A stretch of 46,973 nt of DNA. It comes from Verrucomicrobiota bacterium. Its GTDB lineage: Bacteria > Verrucomicrobiota > Verrucomicrobiia > Opitutales > Opitutaceae. Position numbers and translations under genes: made by a program. This document shows positions 8,889 to 19,184 of this stretch, piece by piece (position 1 is the stretch's first letter; each line of letters starts with the position of its first letter). The DNA is taken from the NCBI GenBank assembly GCA_003641745.1, contig QNAI01000011.1, positions 1 through 46,973 on the forward strand. The letters are read 5' to 3'. Under the pieces are notes generated by a model, which did no database searches, was not told where the DNA came from, and saw only the letters and a list, made by a program, of their open reading frames with translations.

Positions 8889-10366
8889 GTGCTCAGGGAG
8901 ATTCCCTGGACTCGTTGCAGTGCCGACCACGCGTTTTTCAGATCGACGAAAGCCTGCAGCTCACTGACCCGTGCCTGGTCGCTGCGTTGCTGGGCATCGA
9001 GGACGAGTCGACTGGTGCTTAAGCCGGCCTCGAACTTTGCTTTTTCGAGCTCGTATTCCTCGTTGCTGAGTCGGCGCCTCAATTGGGCAATATCGACGCG
9101 TTCGAGACCGGTCTCGACTGCCCGAACCGAGGTTCGGATATTCATCATCAGTGCCTGTTCCAGATCGCGGATACGGAGTTCTTCGCGCTGGAGAACGAGT
9201 TCGGTCTGCCTCAGGCGCGCCCTGCCTTCCCGCTGTCCCCAAGGAACGCTGAGAACGACGTCGACCTGCCAGGCATAACCGTCTCCTTCGGGTATCTCCT
9301 CATATGCTTCGCTGAAGGACGAGGCCCGACCACTGTAACCCAGGGCGCCGCCCAGGTCCAGGCGAGGGCGACTCCTGCTCCGGGCCAGTATGACATCGAA
9401 CTTGAGTTGCTCGGTCAGGGAAAGAGCTGCCTGGTAATCGGGCTGATGCTCCAAGGCCACTCCGTAGGCGCCGCCGACGGAGGGTATTTCGCCGATTGTG
9501 AGATCGATCTCCAACTCAGGGACGCTCTGGTCGAATGCGAAATCTCCGATCAGAGAGAGAAGCAGGTCCTCGGCATCGCTCACCGCCTGTCGGCTGTTCA
9601 GGACAAGGGCCCGTTGGTCGGCCAGTCCGACTTCTGCCTGGGTGACGTCGAGACTCGTGGCCATGCCGTTTTCGCGGCGAACGGTGTTCTCATCCAGGAA
9701 AGACTGCGCAACATCGCGGGCAGCCAGGCGCACTTTCAGTCTGGCCCGCTGAAACGCCAGGTTGTAGAAAGCGGCTTCGGTCTGCTGGACGATTGCGAGG
9801 ACATTGGCCTGCATCTCGTAGTCGGCTCGGTCAACGCCGACCAGGCTGCGTTCGCGGGTCGCCCGGTTGACCTCAGTTCCGAAGCCATCCAGGAGGGGCT
9901 GCCTGACGCTCAGGGATACGTCGGCATCGTAGGCTGGATTGAGGGTTGAGAATTCGGAGTTGGTGAGGAGCCGATCCATGTTGGTGCTCACTGTAACCGA
10001 CGCTCCAGTATCGATTTTCTTGGTGACTCCCGCGCGTGCCGAGAAATTTTCGTTGCGGGGGCCGTCGGAACCGTCGAGATCCGAGGAAGAGGTGCTCTGC
10101 TGAACGACACGGGTGCCCACGGTGAGGTCCATGGTCGGGTCGAACTCGCCTTTGGCCACCTCGGTCTGTTCCTGGGCAATCTCCGGATCGACACGATCAG
10201 CCTGCAGGGAGAGATTGTGCAGCAAGGCGCTTTCGATGCAGTCTTTGACCGCGAGCTTGGGGGCTTCCGGGGCAGCCTGGGCGAAAACAGTCGAATTGAG
10301 CGCGCCGGTCGCGATCATGAACGCGCCGACCCGAAGGGTTACAGTCAGAGATTTGCCAGTGGCCAT
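8813..10366 (-). CDS. TolC-family outer membrane efflux protein
   Basis: An outer-membrane factor of 517 residues from the ATG at 10366, which yields a signal peptide (hydrophobic VTLRVGAFMIATGAL, cleavage near FAQA). The rest shows the duplicated TolC architecture: long amphipathic helices (residues about 190-260 and 400-490) with AFYNLAFQRARLKV and SLDVTQAEVGLADQRALVL in the first half and SNEEYELEKAKFEAGLSTS plus LDAQQRSDQARVSE in the second. It forms the trimeric exit duct for type I secretion or RND-type efflux. No membrane-fusion or pump gene is adjacent, so the cargo is unknown. A start at 10393 would add nine residues. The 3' end overlaps miaA by 76 bases on the opposite strand. Confidence 0.88.
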   Translation of the reverse strand: MATGKSLTVTLRVGAFMIATGALNSTVFAQAAPEAPKLAVKDCIESALLHNLSLQADRVDPEIAQEQTEVAKGEFDPTMDLTVGTRVVQQSTSSSDLDGSDGPRNENFSARAGVTKKIDTGASVTVSTNMDRLLTNSEFSTLNPAYDADVSLSVRQPLLDGFGTEVNRATRERSLVGVDRADYEMQANVLAIVQQTEAAFYNLAFQRARLKVRLAARDVAQSFLDENTVRRENGMATSLDVTQAEVGLADQRALVLNSRQAVSDAEDLLLSLIGDFAFDQSVPELEIDLTIGEIPSVGGAYGVALEHQPDYQAALSLTEQLKFDVILARSRSRPRLDLGGALGYSGRASSFSEAYEEIPEGDGYAWQVDVVLSVPWGQREGRARLRQTELVLQREELRIRDLEQALMMNIRTSVRAVETGLERVDIAQLRRRLSNEEYELEKAKFEAGLSTSRLVLDAQQRSDQARVSELQAFVDLKNAWSALQRVQGISLSTYGIAMVPPGESESKSSEAGNSPAS

Positions 10367-10507
10367 GGTATGATCGGTAGGTGAAGGTGCCATCCCGGCA
10401 CCAATCCCAATACACTGAACCGCCGATGGAAGTTACGCAAATTCAGAAAACACCCCGAACCTCAGGTCACCCGTGAAGACGGTGCTGCTGAGAGGAGTTT
10501 TGCGGGT

Positions 10508-10756
10508 CTACTGACGCTCGAAATTGCCGTCAGAAGTGCGTTTGAATACCTTGAATCCGGCACTTTTCGCCTCTGATCTCGAAGTCGGTCGGGTGACTTT
10601 CGGGGTGGAAACGGCAGAAGCCTGGTCGCGGATGACAGATCGGCCACAGGTTGGGCATTCCTTCAGAGGAGGTTCACCTGACGGCTGGACAACCTCGAAT
10701 CCAGTCCCGCAGATGCGGCACGGGGGCGTCGTAGGTCGGTATCTGTGGAGGGGCAT
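10508..10756 (-). CDS. FmdB-like small zinc-ribbon protein
   Basis: An 82-residue protein with one zinc ribbon: CRIC at residues 13-16 and CPTC at about 34-37 give two CxxC knuckles about 18 residues apart, with PPLKECPTCG typical of the FmdB/CxxC_CxxC_SSSS family (PF09723). The C-terminus AGFKVFKRTSDGNFERQ is basic. FmdB-type proteins are putative regulators of unknown target; calling it a regulator is inference. It begins 15 bases after the stop of the PpiD-like gene and is probably in the same transcript. Confidence 0.75.
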   Translation of the reverse strand: MPLHRYRPTTPPCRICGTGFEVVQPSGEPPLKECPTCGRSVIRDQASAVSTPKVTRPTSRSEAKSAGFKVFKRTSDGNFERQ

Positions 10757-10771
10757 GCCCCAGGTGGCTGG

Positions 10772-12448
10772 CTACTGGGCGTCCGCCAACCCCGAGCGAA
10801 TCAGTTCTTCGCGAACCATATCGGTGAAAATAAGGCTTCGACTCAGGTTGGAGTTCAGATTGGCAATCTGTTGGCGAGTCGATTCGAGTTCGCCCTCGTC
10901 GAGTTCGCCCCCGGGCGATGATCTCGAAGCGACGTGGATGATGGATCCCAGGTCGCTGGCCAGGACCATATCGGAAACTCCTCCGACGGGGATCTGCTCG
11001 AGCCGGGAGAGGATGCTGTAATTGAAGTCCTCCGGAGGCGTTTCGAAAGTGAAGTCCACCCATTCCTTTATTTCCAGACCCGCTTCGACTGCTGCTTCTG
11101 AGAACAGCTTGCCCGAGTCAATTGCCTCTTGGAGTCGGACCTTCAGGTCTTCGCCTTTCTCGGCGAAAAGTTCCCGTTTTCGCTCGGTGGCGTAGTCGGC
11201 CAGCACCTGGACTTTCACAGTCGGGAATTCCGGTGTGTAGGAAGCGAGTCGATCCTGGAAGAACATCAGAATCACGGTATCTCCCACCGTCAGAGGGTCC
11301 GAGAACCAATGGTCGGGGGTCAGCATGAAGGCTTCGTCGACGATCTGGCGGTCCCAGCCCAAGCCGATCGATACCTGCCCCCGGGCAAACGGAGGAACCA
11401 TCAGCGGTTCGAGACCGGAACTCGAAATCATCGACGCCAATGCTTCGGAATCCGGTTCGACGCCATTCTCGAACAGGGCATAGGCAAAGTCAGAAGCCGT
11501 TCGGACCGCGATATTCTTGGCCATTTCCAGTTTCAGGTCGCTTTCCACCGTATCGCGAACGTCCTCGAGCTTCACTTCGGGAAGTGCTGTGTCAGTCTGT
11601 TCGGAAAGCGCTTCGTCGGTTTGTTCGGAACGTGCGTCAGAGAGGCTTTGGTAACGATCTTTATTGGTCTCGAAATAAGGCGCGACGTCGGCCTCGGGCA
11701 AATCGACCGCCTCGGTATAGTTGGCAGGGTCAAACACGACGTAACCGACGCTCATCCTTTCTGGAATATCGTAGCGGAAGCTGTTCTCTTCGAAAAACGC
11801 CTCGAGCTCCTCGTCGGTCGGTTCTATGACGGGGTCAAATTCGGTCAGGCTCAGAGTTCCCTCGGTGACGGTCCATTCTGCCTTCAGGCGAGCCTGTTGC
11901 GTTCTTGCTTCGGCATCGAGGACGTAACCCGGGCCTCCGACCAGTCTGTTGGCTTCCTGGCTGCGATAGTCTTCCTTCAGAATGTAGGAGATGATCGATT
12001 CTGACAGAACAGGATTGGCAGCTATACTGTCGAGGAATCGGGCGTAAGCTTCGTTGTCGTATTGGCCGTCGGGCCCGGTAAATGCCCTGAGCGTCTGGAT
12101 GTACTCGGCGAGTTGCTCATCGCTTGGTCCCGGCAGATCAAGACTGTTTGCGATCGAGATGGTCGCCGCTCGTTGAAAAGCATAATCCTGGATCTCGGTG
12201 CCGCCGATCGACCGGGAGCCGGTCTGCAGGTAGGCACTGATCTGCGCGACTTCGAAGAAATCACGCTGATCCTGCTCAGTGGTCAGAGAGGTGCCGAAAA
12301 CCTCGCGCCGGGCGCCGGTTTGATCCGCCCGTCCGATCCCGGGCGCCGCGCCGATGGTAAAGACGAATGCGACAATAATGACTGCCAGGAGGACGATAAA
12401 GAGAACCTGGTAGTGTTTCTGGAAGCGAGTCTGCAGCCAGGATATCAT
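10772..12448 (-). CDS. PpiD-like membrane-anchored periplasmic chaperone
   Basis: A 558-residue protein with a short cytoplasmic tip (ISWLQTRFQKHYQ), one membrane helix (VLFIVLLAVIIVAFVFTIG, residues about 15-33) and a large periplasmic part starting with a SurA_N/PpiD-type domain. It has the PpiD plan, but I cannot find the conserved parvulin core (no GGxLG or FSxG..S..V.T.xGxHI), so it may be a chaperone without isomerase activity. A short acidic repeat, SEQTDEAL then SEQTDTAL, sits near residue 280. It probably helps outer-membrane proteins released from Sec to fold. The fmdB-like gene follows directly. Confidence 0.7.
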   Translation of the reverse strand: MISWLQTRFQKHYQVLFIVLLAVIIVAFVFTIGAAPGIGRADQTGARREVFGTSLTTEQDQRDFFEVAQISAYLQTGSRSIGGTEIQDYAFQRAATISIANSLDLPGPSDEQLAEYIQTLRAFTGPDGQYDNEAYARFLDSIAANPVLSESIISYILKEDYRSQEANRLVGGPGYVLDAEARTQQARLKAEWTVTEGTLSLTEFDPVIEPTDEELEAFFEENSFRYDIPERMSVGYVVFDPANYTEAVDLPEADVAPYFETNKDRYQSLSDARSEQTDEALSEQTDTALPEVKLEDVRDTVESDLKLEMAKNIAVRTASDFAYALFENGVEPDSEALASMISSSGLEPLMVPPFARGQVSIGLGWDRQIVDEAFMLTPDHWFSDPLTVGDTVILMFFQDRLASYTPEFPTVKVQVLADYATERKRELFAEKGEDLKVRLQEAIDSGKLFSEAAVEAGLEIKEWVDFTFETPPEDFNYSILSRLEQIPVGGVSDMVLASDLGSIIHVASRSSPGGELDEGELESTRQQIANLNSNLSRSLIFTDMVREELIRSGLADAQ

Positions 12449-12507
12449 GGTATAATTGGGTAAAAACGCGGGAGAGTAGAGCCGGGCCGGGCGGTGTCAA
12501 CGGGCAA

Positions 12508-14001
12508 TCAGGAGGTCTGGACAATGTTATCATCCGGGAGTTCCTGCCGGTTGACGAGATCGACCATGGATACATCGCCGTAGCTTTGGATCATGGCGTC
12601 CTGACCCTGTTTCAAAAACGAAGCGATAGTCGGGTCGAGTTTGGACGGTTCGATTCCGGCCGGAGTTTCCCCGAGAGCGGCGAATCCAGTGCGGAATTCA
12701 GCCAGCCCGATACTGCTCAGCGGACGGGCCGGTTGGAAACGGTGGTCCTGACCCGAGTCGTTGTCCTCCGGAGGAATGGCTGTAACGAGCTTGAGATCCT
12801 GCAATCTGCTCAAGCTTTCGTTCAGGAGTTGATTGGGAATGCGGGTGACAGCAGCCAACTGGGATGCGGTGTATGGGGGTTTGCATTGGTGGAAGCGGCG
12901 GCAGACGAGACCGAGAATCAAGAACGAGACCACCTCTCGGGTGCGAAAACTCAGGGCATTCCAAACCGCGCGACTGCCTTGGAAGCTCGCATTCTGGATG
13001 GCATAGGTGATCTGGCCGCCGGCGAGAATGATCAGCCAGAATGTGTACAACCCCACCATCAGGACCACGAGAATACCGACCGATCCGTACAGGCTCTGGG
13101 CGATTACCACTTTGCGGAGATAGAGGAATGCCAGGTGATTGTTCAGATTGAGCATGGCCACCACGATAACAGCCCCGATAATCGCCGGTAACCAGTTGAC
13201 CTTGGTGCTGGGAATGAAGCGGTAGAATGCGGTCAGCAGGACGGCCAGTGCCACCAGCGAAACAAGCGAACCGGAGTTGGCCAGAAAGGCGTGGATCCTG
13301 CTCCCCAGAGGAAGGCTTTCGAGTCCCGTGACAAAGGTTGAGGCGGAAAGCAGGGTCAGGCTGGCAAAGGCGAGAATTGCACCGAGCGTCACGACTGTCC
13401 AGTAGAGAACGATTCGAACGACCCAGTTTCGCCCGCGTCGGACGCCCCAGATTGTGTTGAAGGCGTCCTCGATCGAGGTAAAGAGTTGGATCACGATCAC
13501 AATGAGGAACAGGCTTCCCAACACGCCGATCGTCTTCGATCTGCTGCCTTCGATGAAGTTCTCCAGCATGGTCGCGAGATGCGGATTGACCATTGGTTCA
13601 GCGTTCGTGGTTCCGCTCCCACCGTTATCGGTCTGGTCCACGATCTGTTCAAATTCGGTCACCTGGGGCGCGATGAAGAGGATCCCCTTGTTGATCATGC
13701 GGACCACTTCATCCGTGTTGCCCCGGTCCAGAGCCAGGCCTGAAAAGAGCACGGCGATGGCGATCAGGGGCCCGATGCTCAACAGTGAGCTGTAACTCAA
13801 CCCCGCGGCCCGGCTGACCAGCTTGTTGTCGCTGAGACCGACCCACGTCAGCGAAAAAACGCGGCACACGCCAAAGAGGCGTCCGTGAAGCGAATTGTCC
13901 TCCAGGGCGGAGGCGGTCCAGATCGTTGTGGTGAAAAGGGTTCGAAGCTGTATCGGAATGCCCGTAAGTCGATTCAGAAAGCGTGCGGCAGCGTGCGGCA
14001 T
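12508..14001 (-). CDS. YihY/BrkB-family inner membrane protein
   Basis: A 497-residue integral membrane protein of the YihY/virulence-factor BrkB family, once misnamed RNase BN. The family hallmark is seen at residues about 60-110 (SRAAGLSYSSLLSIGPLIAI) and again as IEDAFNTIWGVRRGRNW, with about six membrane helices up to residue 350. The remaining 140 residues are soluble and include a helix-turn-helix-like stretch (YTASQLAAVTRIPNQLLNES) and a low-complexity tail, an extension seen in part of the family. Molecular function is not established. Confidence 0.88.
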   Translation of the reverse strand: MPHAAARFLNRLTGIPIQLRTLFTTTIWTASALEDNSLHGRLFGVCRVFSLTWVGLSDNKLVSRAAGLSYSSLLSIGPLIAIAVLFSGLALDRGNTDEVVRMINKGILFIAPQVTEFEQIVDQTDNGGSGTTNAEPMVNPHLATMLENFIEGSRSKTIGVLGSLFLIVIVIQLFTSIEDAFNTIWGVRRGRNWVVRIVLYWTVVTLGAILAFASLTLLSASTFVTGLESLPLGSRIHAFLANSGSLVSLVALAVLLTAFYRFIPSTKVNWLPAIIGAVIVVAMLNLNNHLAFLYLRKVVIAQSLYGSVGILVVLMVGLYTFWLIILAGGQITYAIQNASFQGSRAVWNALSFRTREVVSFLILGLVCRRFHQCKPPYTASQLAAVTRIPNQLLNESLSRLQDLKLVTAIPPEDNDSGQDHRFQPARPLSSIGLAEFRTGFAALGETPAGIEPSKLDPTIASFLKQGQDAMIQSYGDVSMVDLVNRQELPDDNIVQTS

Positions 14002-14068
14002 GGGATCAGATCAATCATATCCCTGCCCGCCGGGCAATCACGCCGATACTGTTTTTGCTACAAGTGGC

Positions 14069-14845
14069 TCACACGCCTCCGAAAATCATCAGGTACCCGA
14101 GACCGGCCGCACCGGCCAGCCCGAGCAAGCCAGTCAGGAAGACAAGACCCAGATTGAGGAAGATCGTGCAGAAGTAGAGGCCAACCGAGGAGGCGAGGGC
14201 CGCGACGGCCAGATTGAAGTCGCCCTGCGACCAGAACAGAAAACCGAAGAACCCCGCTCCTATGGCTGCACGGAGGCGTACCCAAGGATAAATCCCAGGG
14301 CTCTGAAGAAACAGGACCACCCCGAGAACCAGGTCGATCAGGCCAAAGATGGTAAAGGGGTTGGTCAGGATGGCAACGACGTCCACCGACGCCACGGCCT
14401 CCATGTTGGTGATCAGGAGCGCGGCCGAACTCAGGATCAGGATCAATGAACCGAATCGCATGCCCCACATGGCCGCGAGAGCCAATCCGGCGGTCGGGTC
14501 GCGCTTGTCAGAGGTCTCGCTGGTGCGACCTTCGGCTGCAGCCAGCATTTCGTCGACCAGGATCGGTTTGTCGTCTTCCCGTTTGATGTTGAGGGTCGCA
14601 ATGCTTTCCTTGGGCTTGACTTTCAGCTTCGTCTTTTCGGGAAAGAGTGTGGCAACGAGATCCTCGTCGGTCGAAATCTGGACCCACTTCTCAGTGGTGG
14701 CCTCATAGTAAAAGGTGTCTCGATCCACCTGTTCAGCCTCAACCAGCGACGCAAGTTGATCGAGGGTGAACGGACCGCGTGAGTCTTCGTCCCCCTCCTT
14801 CCGGATGTAGTACTCCTCCATTTGGGTGATCATTGTCTTTATCAA
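14069..14845 (-). CDS. GYF_2-domain membrane protein
   Basis: A 258-residue protein with an N-terminal GYF_2 (DUF4339-type) domain: EEYYIRK, then GPFTLDQLASLVEAEQV and a TEKWVQIS stretch. GYF_2 domains are thought to bind proline-rich peptides or act as sensors on the cytoplasmic side. Residues about 130-258 hold four to five membrane helices (GSLILILSSAALLITN, TIFGLIDLVLGVVLFL, AAIGAGFFGFLFW, CTIFLNLGLVFLTGLLGLAG). The start could be the ATG at 14821 (MEEYYIRK), which fits the domain edge better. Proteins of this design are frequent in Verrucomicrobia and Planctomycetes; no function is known. Confidence 0.75.
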   Translation of the reverse strand: MIKTMITQMEEYYIRKEGDEDSRGPFTLDQLASLVEAEQVDRDTFYYEATTEKWVQISTDEDLVATLFPEKTKLKVKPKESIATLNIKREDDKPILVDEMLAAAEGRTSETSDKRDPTAGLALAAMWGMRFGSLILILSSAALLITNMEAVASVDVVAILTNPFTIFGLIDLVLGVVLFLQSPGIYPWVRLRAAIGAGFFGFLFWSQGDFNLAVAALASSVGLYFCTIFLNLGLVFLTGLLGLAGAAGLGYLMIFGGV

Positions 14846-14903
14846 GGCCTGATGCTCTTCAAGGAGATAGTATCGGCCCCATGCTCCGGAAACGTTAGGT
14901 CTT

Positions 14904-16658
14904 TTACATCCGTTTCAGAGTCTTGATTGAAAGGAGCTCGAGCCCCGTCTCCAGAATCAACAGGACCCGGCGACAGAGGAGCAGTCTTCGTTGACAGACC
15001 GACTCGTCATCCACCAGCACACGGTTATTGGCGTAAAAGGAACTGAAGAGACCGGCCAGTTCGTAAAGATAGATGCAAAGAAAGTGGGGCCGCAGAGTTG
15101 CGGTGGTCTGTTGGATCACGGCAACAAAGGCCACTATTTTGCTGGCCAGAGCGAGTTCCTCCGGTGTCTCGAAGGCTGTCGCCTTTGATGGATCCTCCGC
15201 CAGGTCCGGCGTCGCACGGCGAAATATGCTGTGTATCCGGGCGGTCGCATATTGGAGGTAGGGTGCGGTGTTCCCATCCAGGCTCAGGAGTTTCTTCCAG
15301 GAGAAGATGTAGTCGCTGCTTCGATTCTGGCTCAGGTCCGCATAGATAATGGCGCCGATCCCCACTGCCTCCCCAATGGCGCGGGTCTCTTCGGGCGGGA
15401 GATCCGGGTTCTTCTCACGGACGACCTCGAGAGCTCGCTCAACCCCTTCGTCAAGAAGTCTCTTCAGCCGGATAGGGTCACCACTGCGAGTCTTGATCGC
15501 CTTCCCGTCGTCTCCAAGAATGGTTCCGAAGGTGACGTGGTGAAAGGCCGGCATGGTCCGCCCGGTCTTTTTGAACCATTTGGTCGTAGTCAGCGCCAGA
15601 TGCTCGAAATGGTCCTCCTGCCGGCTATCGGTCACGATAACGATGATATCCGCCTGAAAGTGTTCCAGGCGGTAGAGCATGGTCGCGAGGTCGTGGGTTG
15701 CGTAATTGCTGGCGCCGTCCGATTTGCGCACGATAAAGGGCTGGGACTTGAATCGTGGGTGTTCGGGGTGGAAAACAACCAGCGCGCCCTCGCTTTCCTC
15801 GGCAATATTCTGATCGGTCAGCTCCCGATAGACGGTTTCGACCTTGTCTCGGTAGAAACTCTCACCAAGGACAACGTCGTAATTTACGTTGAGCCGGTGG
15901 TAGACGTCCTGAAGGGCATCCAGGCTCAGGGCGTTGATCCTCTCCCAGAGCGCCGTGCTTTCGGGGTCACCAGCCTGAAGGCGCACCAGTTCCTGCCGGG
16001 CTTCCTCCATGGCCTGCGGATCCTCGCGGGTAATCTTGTCGCCTTCTTTGTAGAGTCGTTCGAGTTCCTCGAGGGCATCCGTCGCGAGGGCATCCTCGTC
16101 CAGGAAACGCTTGTAGGCGTAGAAAATTTTCCCGTAGGGGGTGCCCCAGTCCCCGATGTGGTTGTCGCGGACGACCGATGCGCCGCAGAACGACAGCAGC
16201 CGGCATATGGCCTCGCCGATGACGATGGAGCGGATATGCCCGACGTGCATCTGCTTGGCGGTGTTGGGTGAACCAAAGTCGACGACGACCTTTTTCCCAT
16301 GGGTGAAGGCACCCGCTCCCTGGCGCAGGGCCTCCTCTGTTGAATAGGTCTGGAGCCACCGCAGCAGGAATGCCGGCGTCAATCTGAAGTTTATGAATCC
16401 CGGTCCGGCGATGTTGATCGTGACTGCCTCGGCCAGGGAGTCATCCTTTTCCAGTTCTTCAACCATGCGGGTGGCCACTTCTCTCGGGTTGGTCCGAACG
16501 CTCTTGGCATAGGGCAGAACCCCGTTGGCCTGAAAATCGCCGAAGCGTGGGTCGGCCGGTCGAATATCCGGAGAAAAATCGGCTGCACCGACGACCGTCT
16601 CAGCGGCTTCGTTCACTTTGGTTGCGAGTTGCTTCGGGAGGTCAAACCACGGATCCAT
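14904..16658 (-). CDS. argS: Arginyl-tRNA synthetase
   Basis: ArgRS, 584 residues from the ATG at 16658. An open frame runs 43 codons further to 16787, but that part shows no family similarity and the conserved N-terminal domain begins at PWFDLPKQLATKVNEA. The class I HIGH motif appears as HVGH in SPNTAKQMHVGHIRS, and the Arg-specific block DNHIGDWGTPYGK follows. GKAIKTRSGDPIRLKRLLDE stands where KMSK would be, as is usual for this subclass. The C-terminal DALR anticodon-binding domain ends in LSIKTLKRM, matching the family's LGIxxPERM ending. Confidence 0.96.
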   Translation of the reverse strand: MDPWFDLPKQLATKVNEAAETVVGAADFSPDIRPADPRFGDFQANGVLPYAKSVRTNPREVATRMVEELEKDDSLAEAVTINIAGPGFINFRLTPAFLLRWLQTYSTEEALRQGAGAFTHGKKVVVDFGSPNTAKQMHVGHIRSIVIGEAICRLLSFCGASVVRDNHIGDWGTPYGKIFYAYKRFLDEDALATDALEELERLYKEGDKITREDPQAMEEARQELVRLQAGDPESTALWERINALSLDALQDVYHRLNVNYDVVLGESFYRDKVETVYRELTDQNIAEESEGALVVFHPEHPRFKSQPFIVRKSDGASNYATHDLATMLYRLEHFQADIIVIVTDSRQEDHFEHLALTTTKWFKKTGRTMPAFHHVTFGTILGDDGKAIKTRSGDPIRLKRLLDEGVERALEVVREKNPDLPPEETRAIGEAVGIGAIIYADLSQNRSSDYIFSWKKLLSLDGNTAPYLQYATARIHSIFRRATPDLAEDPSKATAFETPEELALASKIVAFVAVIQQTTATLRPHFLCIYLYELAGLFSSFYANNRVLVDDESVCQRRLLLCRRVLLILETGLELLSIKTLKRM

Positions 16659-16798
16659 CCGTCCACTCAGGCGACCCCGTTCATCGGGATCAAGATCAGA
16701 GTTCACTTGAGGTTTGGGAATCCTGCCGAAGCGCCAGAATGCCCCAAGCCTCTCCGGGGGGTGGGCGAAGGGGTATGATTCCGTCAAAAAAAATATCC

Positions 16799-16828
16799 TC
16801 GACAGATGTTACCCAATAGGTTTATAGT
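16799..16828 (+). promoter_or_regulatory. Sigma-70-type promoter of the thymidine phosphorylase-like gene
   Basis: TCGACA (16799-16804) resembles TTGACA in five of six bases. It is separated by 18 bases from TATAGT (16823-16828), which matches TATAAT in five of six. Transcription would start near 16835, about 40 bases before the gene's ATG at 16876. It lies in the divergent gap with argS, whose flank is otherwise featureless. Confidence 0.5.
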
Positions 16829-16875
16829 AAGAGTTTTAGGGAAAATCCAGCAGTCTTCATTTGCAACCACGCTCT

Positions 16876-18219
<1,344 letters not shown>

Positions 18220-18240
18220 ACGCGATCCGATTTTTCATGA

Positions 18241-18272
18241 CAAAGCCCCCGGCTTCCAATCCGGGGGCTTTG
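18241..18272. terminator. Bidirectional intrinsic terminator between deoA homologue and efp
   Basis: A perfect 12-bp stem, CAAAGCCCCCGG / CCGGGGGCTTTG, encloses an 8-base loop (18253-18260). On the plus strand TTAT follows the stem; on the minus strand the flank is TCATGAAAAA, so the T tracts are short. It sits between the convergent stops at 18219 and 18299 and should serve both genes. Confidence 0.85.
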
Positions 18273-18298
18273 TTATAGGGCAAGCGTCTCTGCGGGAT

Positions 18299-18856
18299 TC
18301 ACGCACGTCCCATATAGGAACCGTCCTGGGTACTTATTTTCAGAAGCTCCCCCTCCTTGATGAAAAGGGGTACCTGGACGACGAGCCCGGTCTCCATAGT
18401 GGCTGGTTTCTGCACATTGCTGGCCGTGTCGCCCTTGATTCCGGCAGCTGATTCGGTGACTTTGAGATTTACACTTGCCGGCAGCGTGATGTCGACCGGC
18501 ACGCCGTCGACATAGAGGATTTCGATCTCTCCGTTTGGCGCCAGGTAGTTCTTGTTCTTGCCCACGAGTTCCTCGGTCAATTCGATCGACTCGTAGGTTT
18601 CCGGGTTTATGAAACTGTACATGTCCCTGTCCTGATAGCTGAACTCGTAGTTCTGCCGATCGGTGGTGAGGACGACCACATTTTCGGTGGCGGTGAAGCG
18701 GACGTCGGAACTGCGCTGCGTCCGCAGGTTCCTGAGCTTGGCCTGAACGAAGGCCCTCAGGTTCCCCGGTGTCCGATGATGGCTTTCCATCACGAGGTGT
18801 GCCTCGTTCTGGTATTTGATTACGTTTCCTTTACGAACGCTGCTGGCTTGAGTCAT
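18299..18856 (-). CDS. efp: Elongation factor P with Asn at the modification site
   Basis: EF-P binds between the ribosomal P and E sites and rescues stalling at polyproline. The 185-residue product has all three domains: KOW-like N-terminus (residues 1-65), the OB domain with INPETYESIEL and LPASVNLKV, and the C-terminal OB domain with GDTASNVQKPATMETG and VPLFIKEGELLKI. The tip loop, normally KPGKGxAF, reads TPGNLRAF. The residue normally modified (Lys34 in E. coli, Arg32 in Pseudomonas) is therefore Asn32, which neither the EpmA-type lysylation nor the EarP-type rhamnosylation pathway can use. Many proteins here carry proline-rich tails (the LysM protein, FtsZ linker), so EF-P activity should matter. 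Confidence 0.95.
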   Translation of the reverse strand: MTQASSVRKGNVIKYQNEAHLVMESHHRTPGNLRAFVQAKLRNLRTQRSSDVRFTATENVVVLTTDRQNYEFSYQDRDMYSFINPETYESIELTEELVGKNKNYLAPNGEIEILYVDGVPVDITLPASVNLKVTESAAGIKGDTASNVQKPATMETGLVVQVPLFIKEGELLKISTQDGSYMGRA

Positions 18857-18956
18857 GATCGTGGTGGTTTCTGCCCAAAGCGACGGGACTTAGTGCGCTG
18901 ACCGCATTGGTGTCAACACAACGACTCGCGATCCCGGTCGCCCGGGAGACAGTCTC

Positions 18957-19184
18957 TCAGGCCACAGGTTGGAGCAGCAACTCGATTCGTACCAGAAGGC
19001 GTCCGAATTCCCTCTCGGCGGCGGCGATCAATCCCCGATGGAAGTGGATTTCGGCTTCGCTTCCGTTCGGAGCGGTCAGAGACTCGGCCGGCCGCTCGTC
19101 AATGGCTCTGGTCGGCGTCGAATCGGACCCGGGCTTGTGCGTGACGACCATCGATTGGAGGCTTGGGGCGGTGGGATCGATCAT
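18957..19184 (-). CDS. Small hypothetical protein, uncertain
   Basis: A 75-codon minus-strand frame beginning with ATG at 19184 in the otherwise empty 620-base gap between efp and lpxC-fabZ. About 70% of third codon positions are G or C, as in neighbouring genes, and the C-terminus (GLIAAAEREFGRLLVRIELLL) would form an amphipathic helix. There is no Shine-Dalgarno site and I recognise no family. Plus-strand frames over the same bases look like arginine/serine-rich shadows. The rest of the gap (18857-18956 and 19185-19476) shows no gene; it should hold promoters for efp and lpxC, but I cannot place them. Confidence 0.35.
   Translation of the reverse strand: MIDPTAPSLQSMVVTHKPGSDSTPTRAIDERPAESLTAPNGSEAEIHFHRGLIAAAEREFGRLLVRIELLLQPVA

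Noticed and set aside
16659-16787. 43-residue N-terminal extension of argS
   Set aside because: No similarity to ArgRS, and the conserved domain begins at the ATG at 16658.
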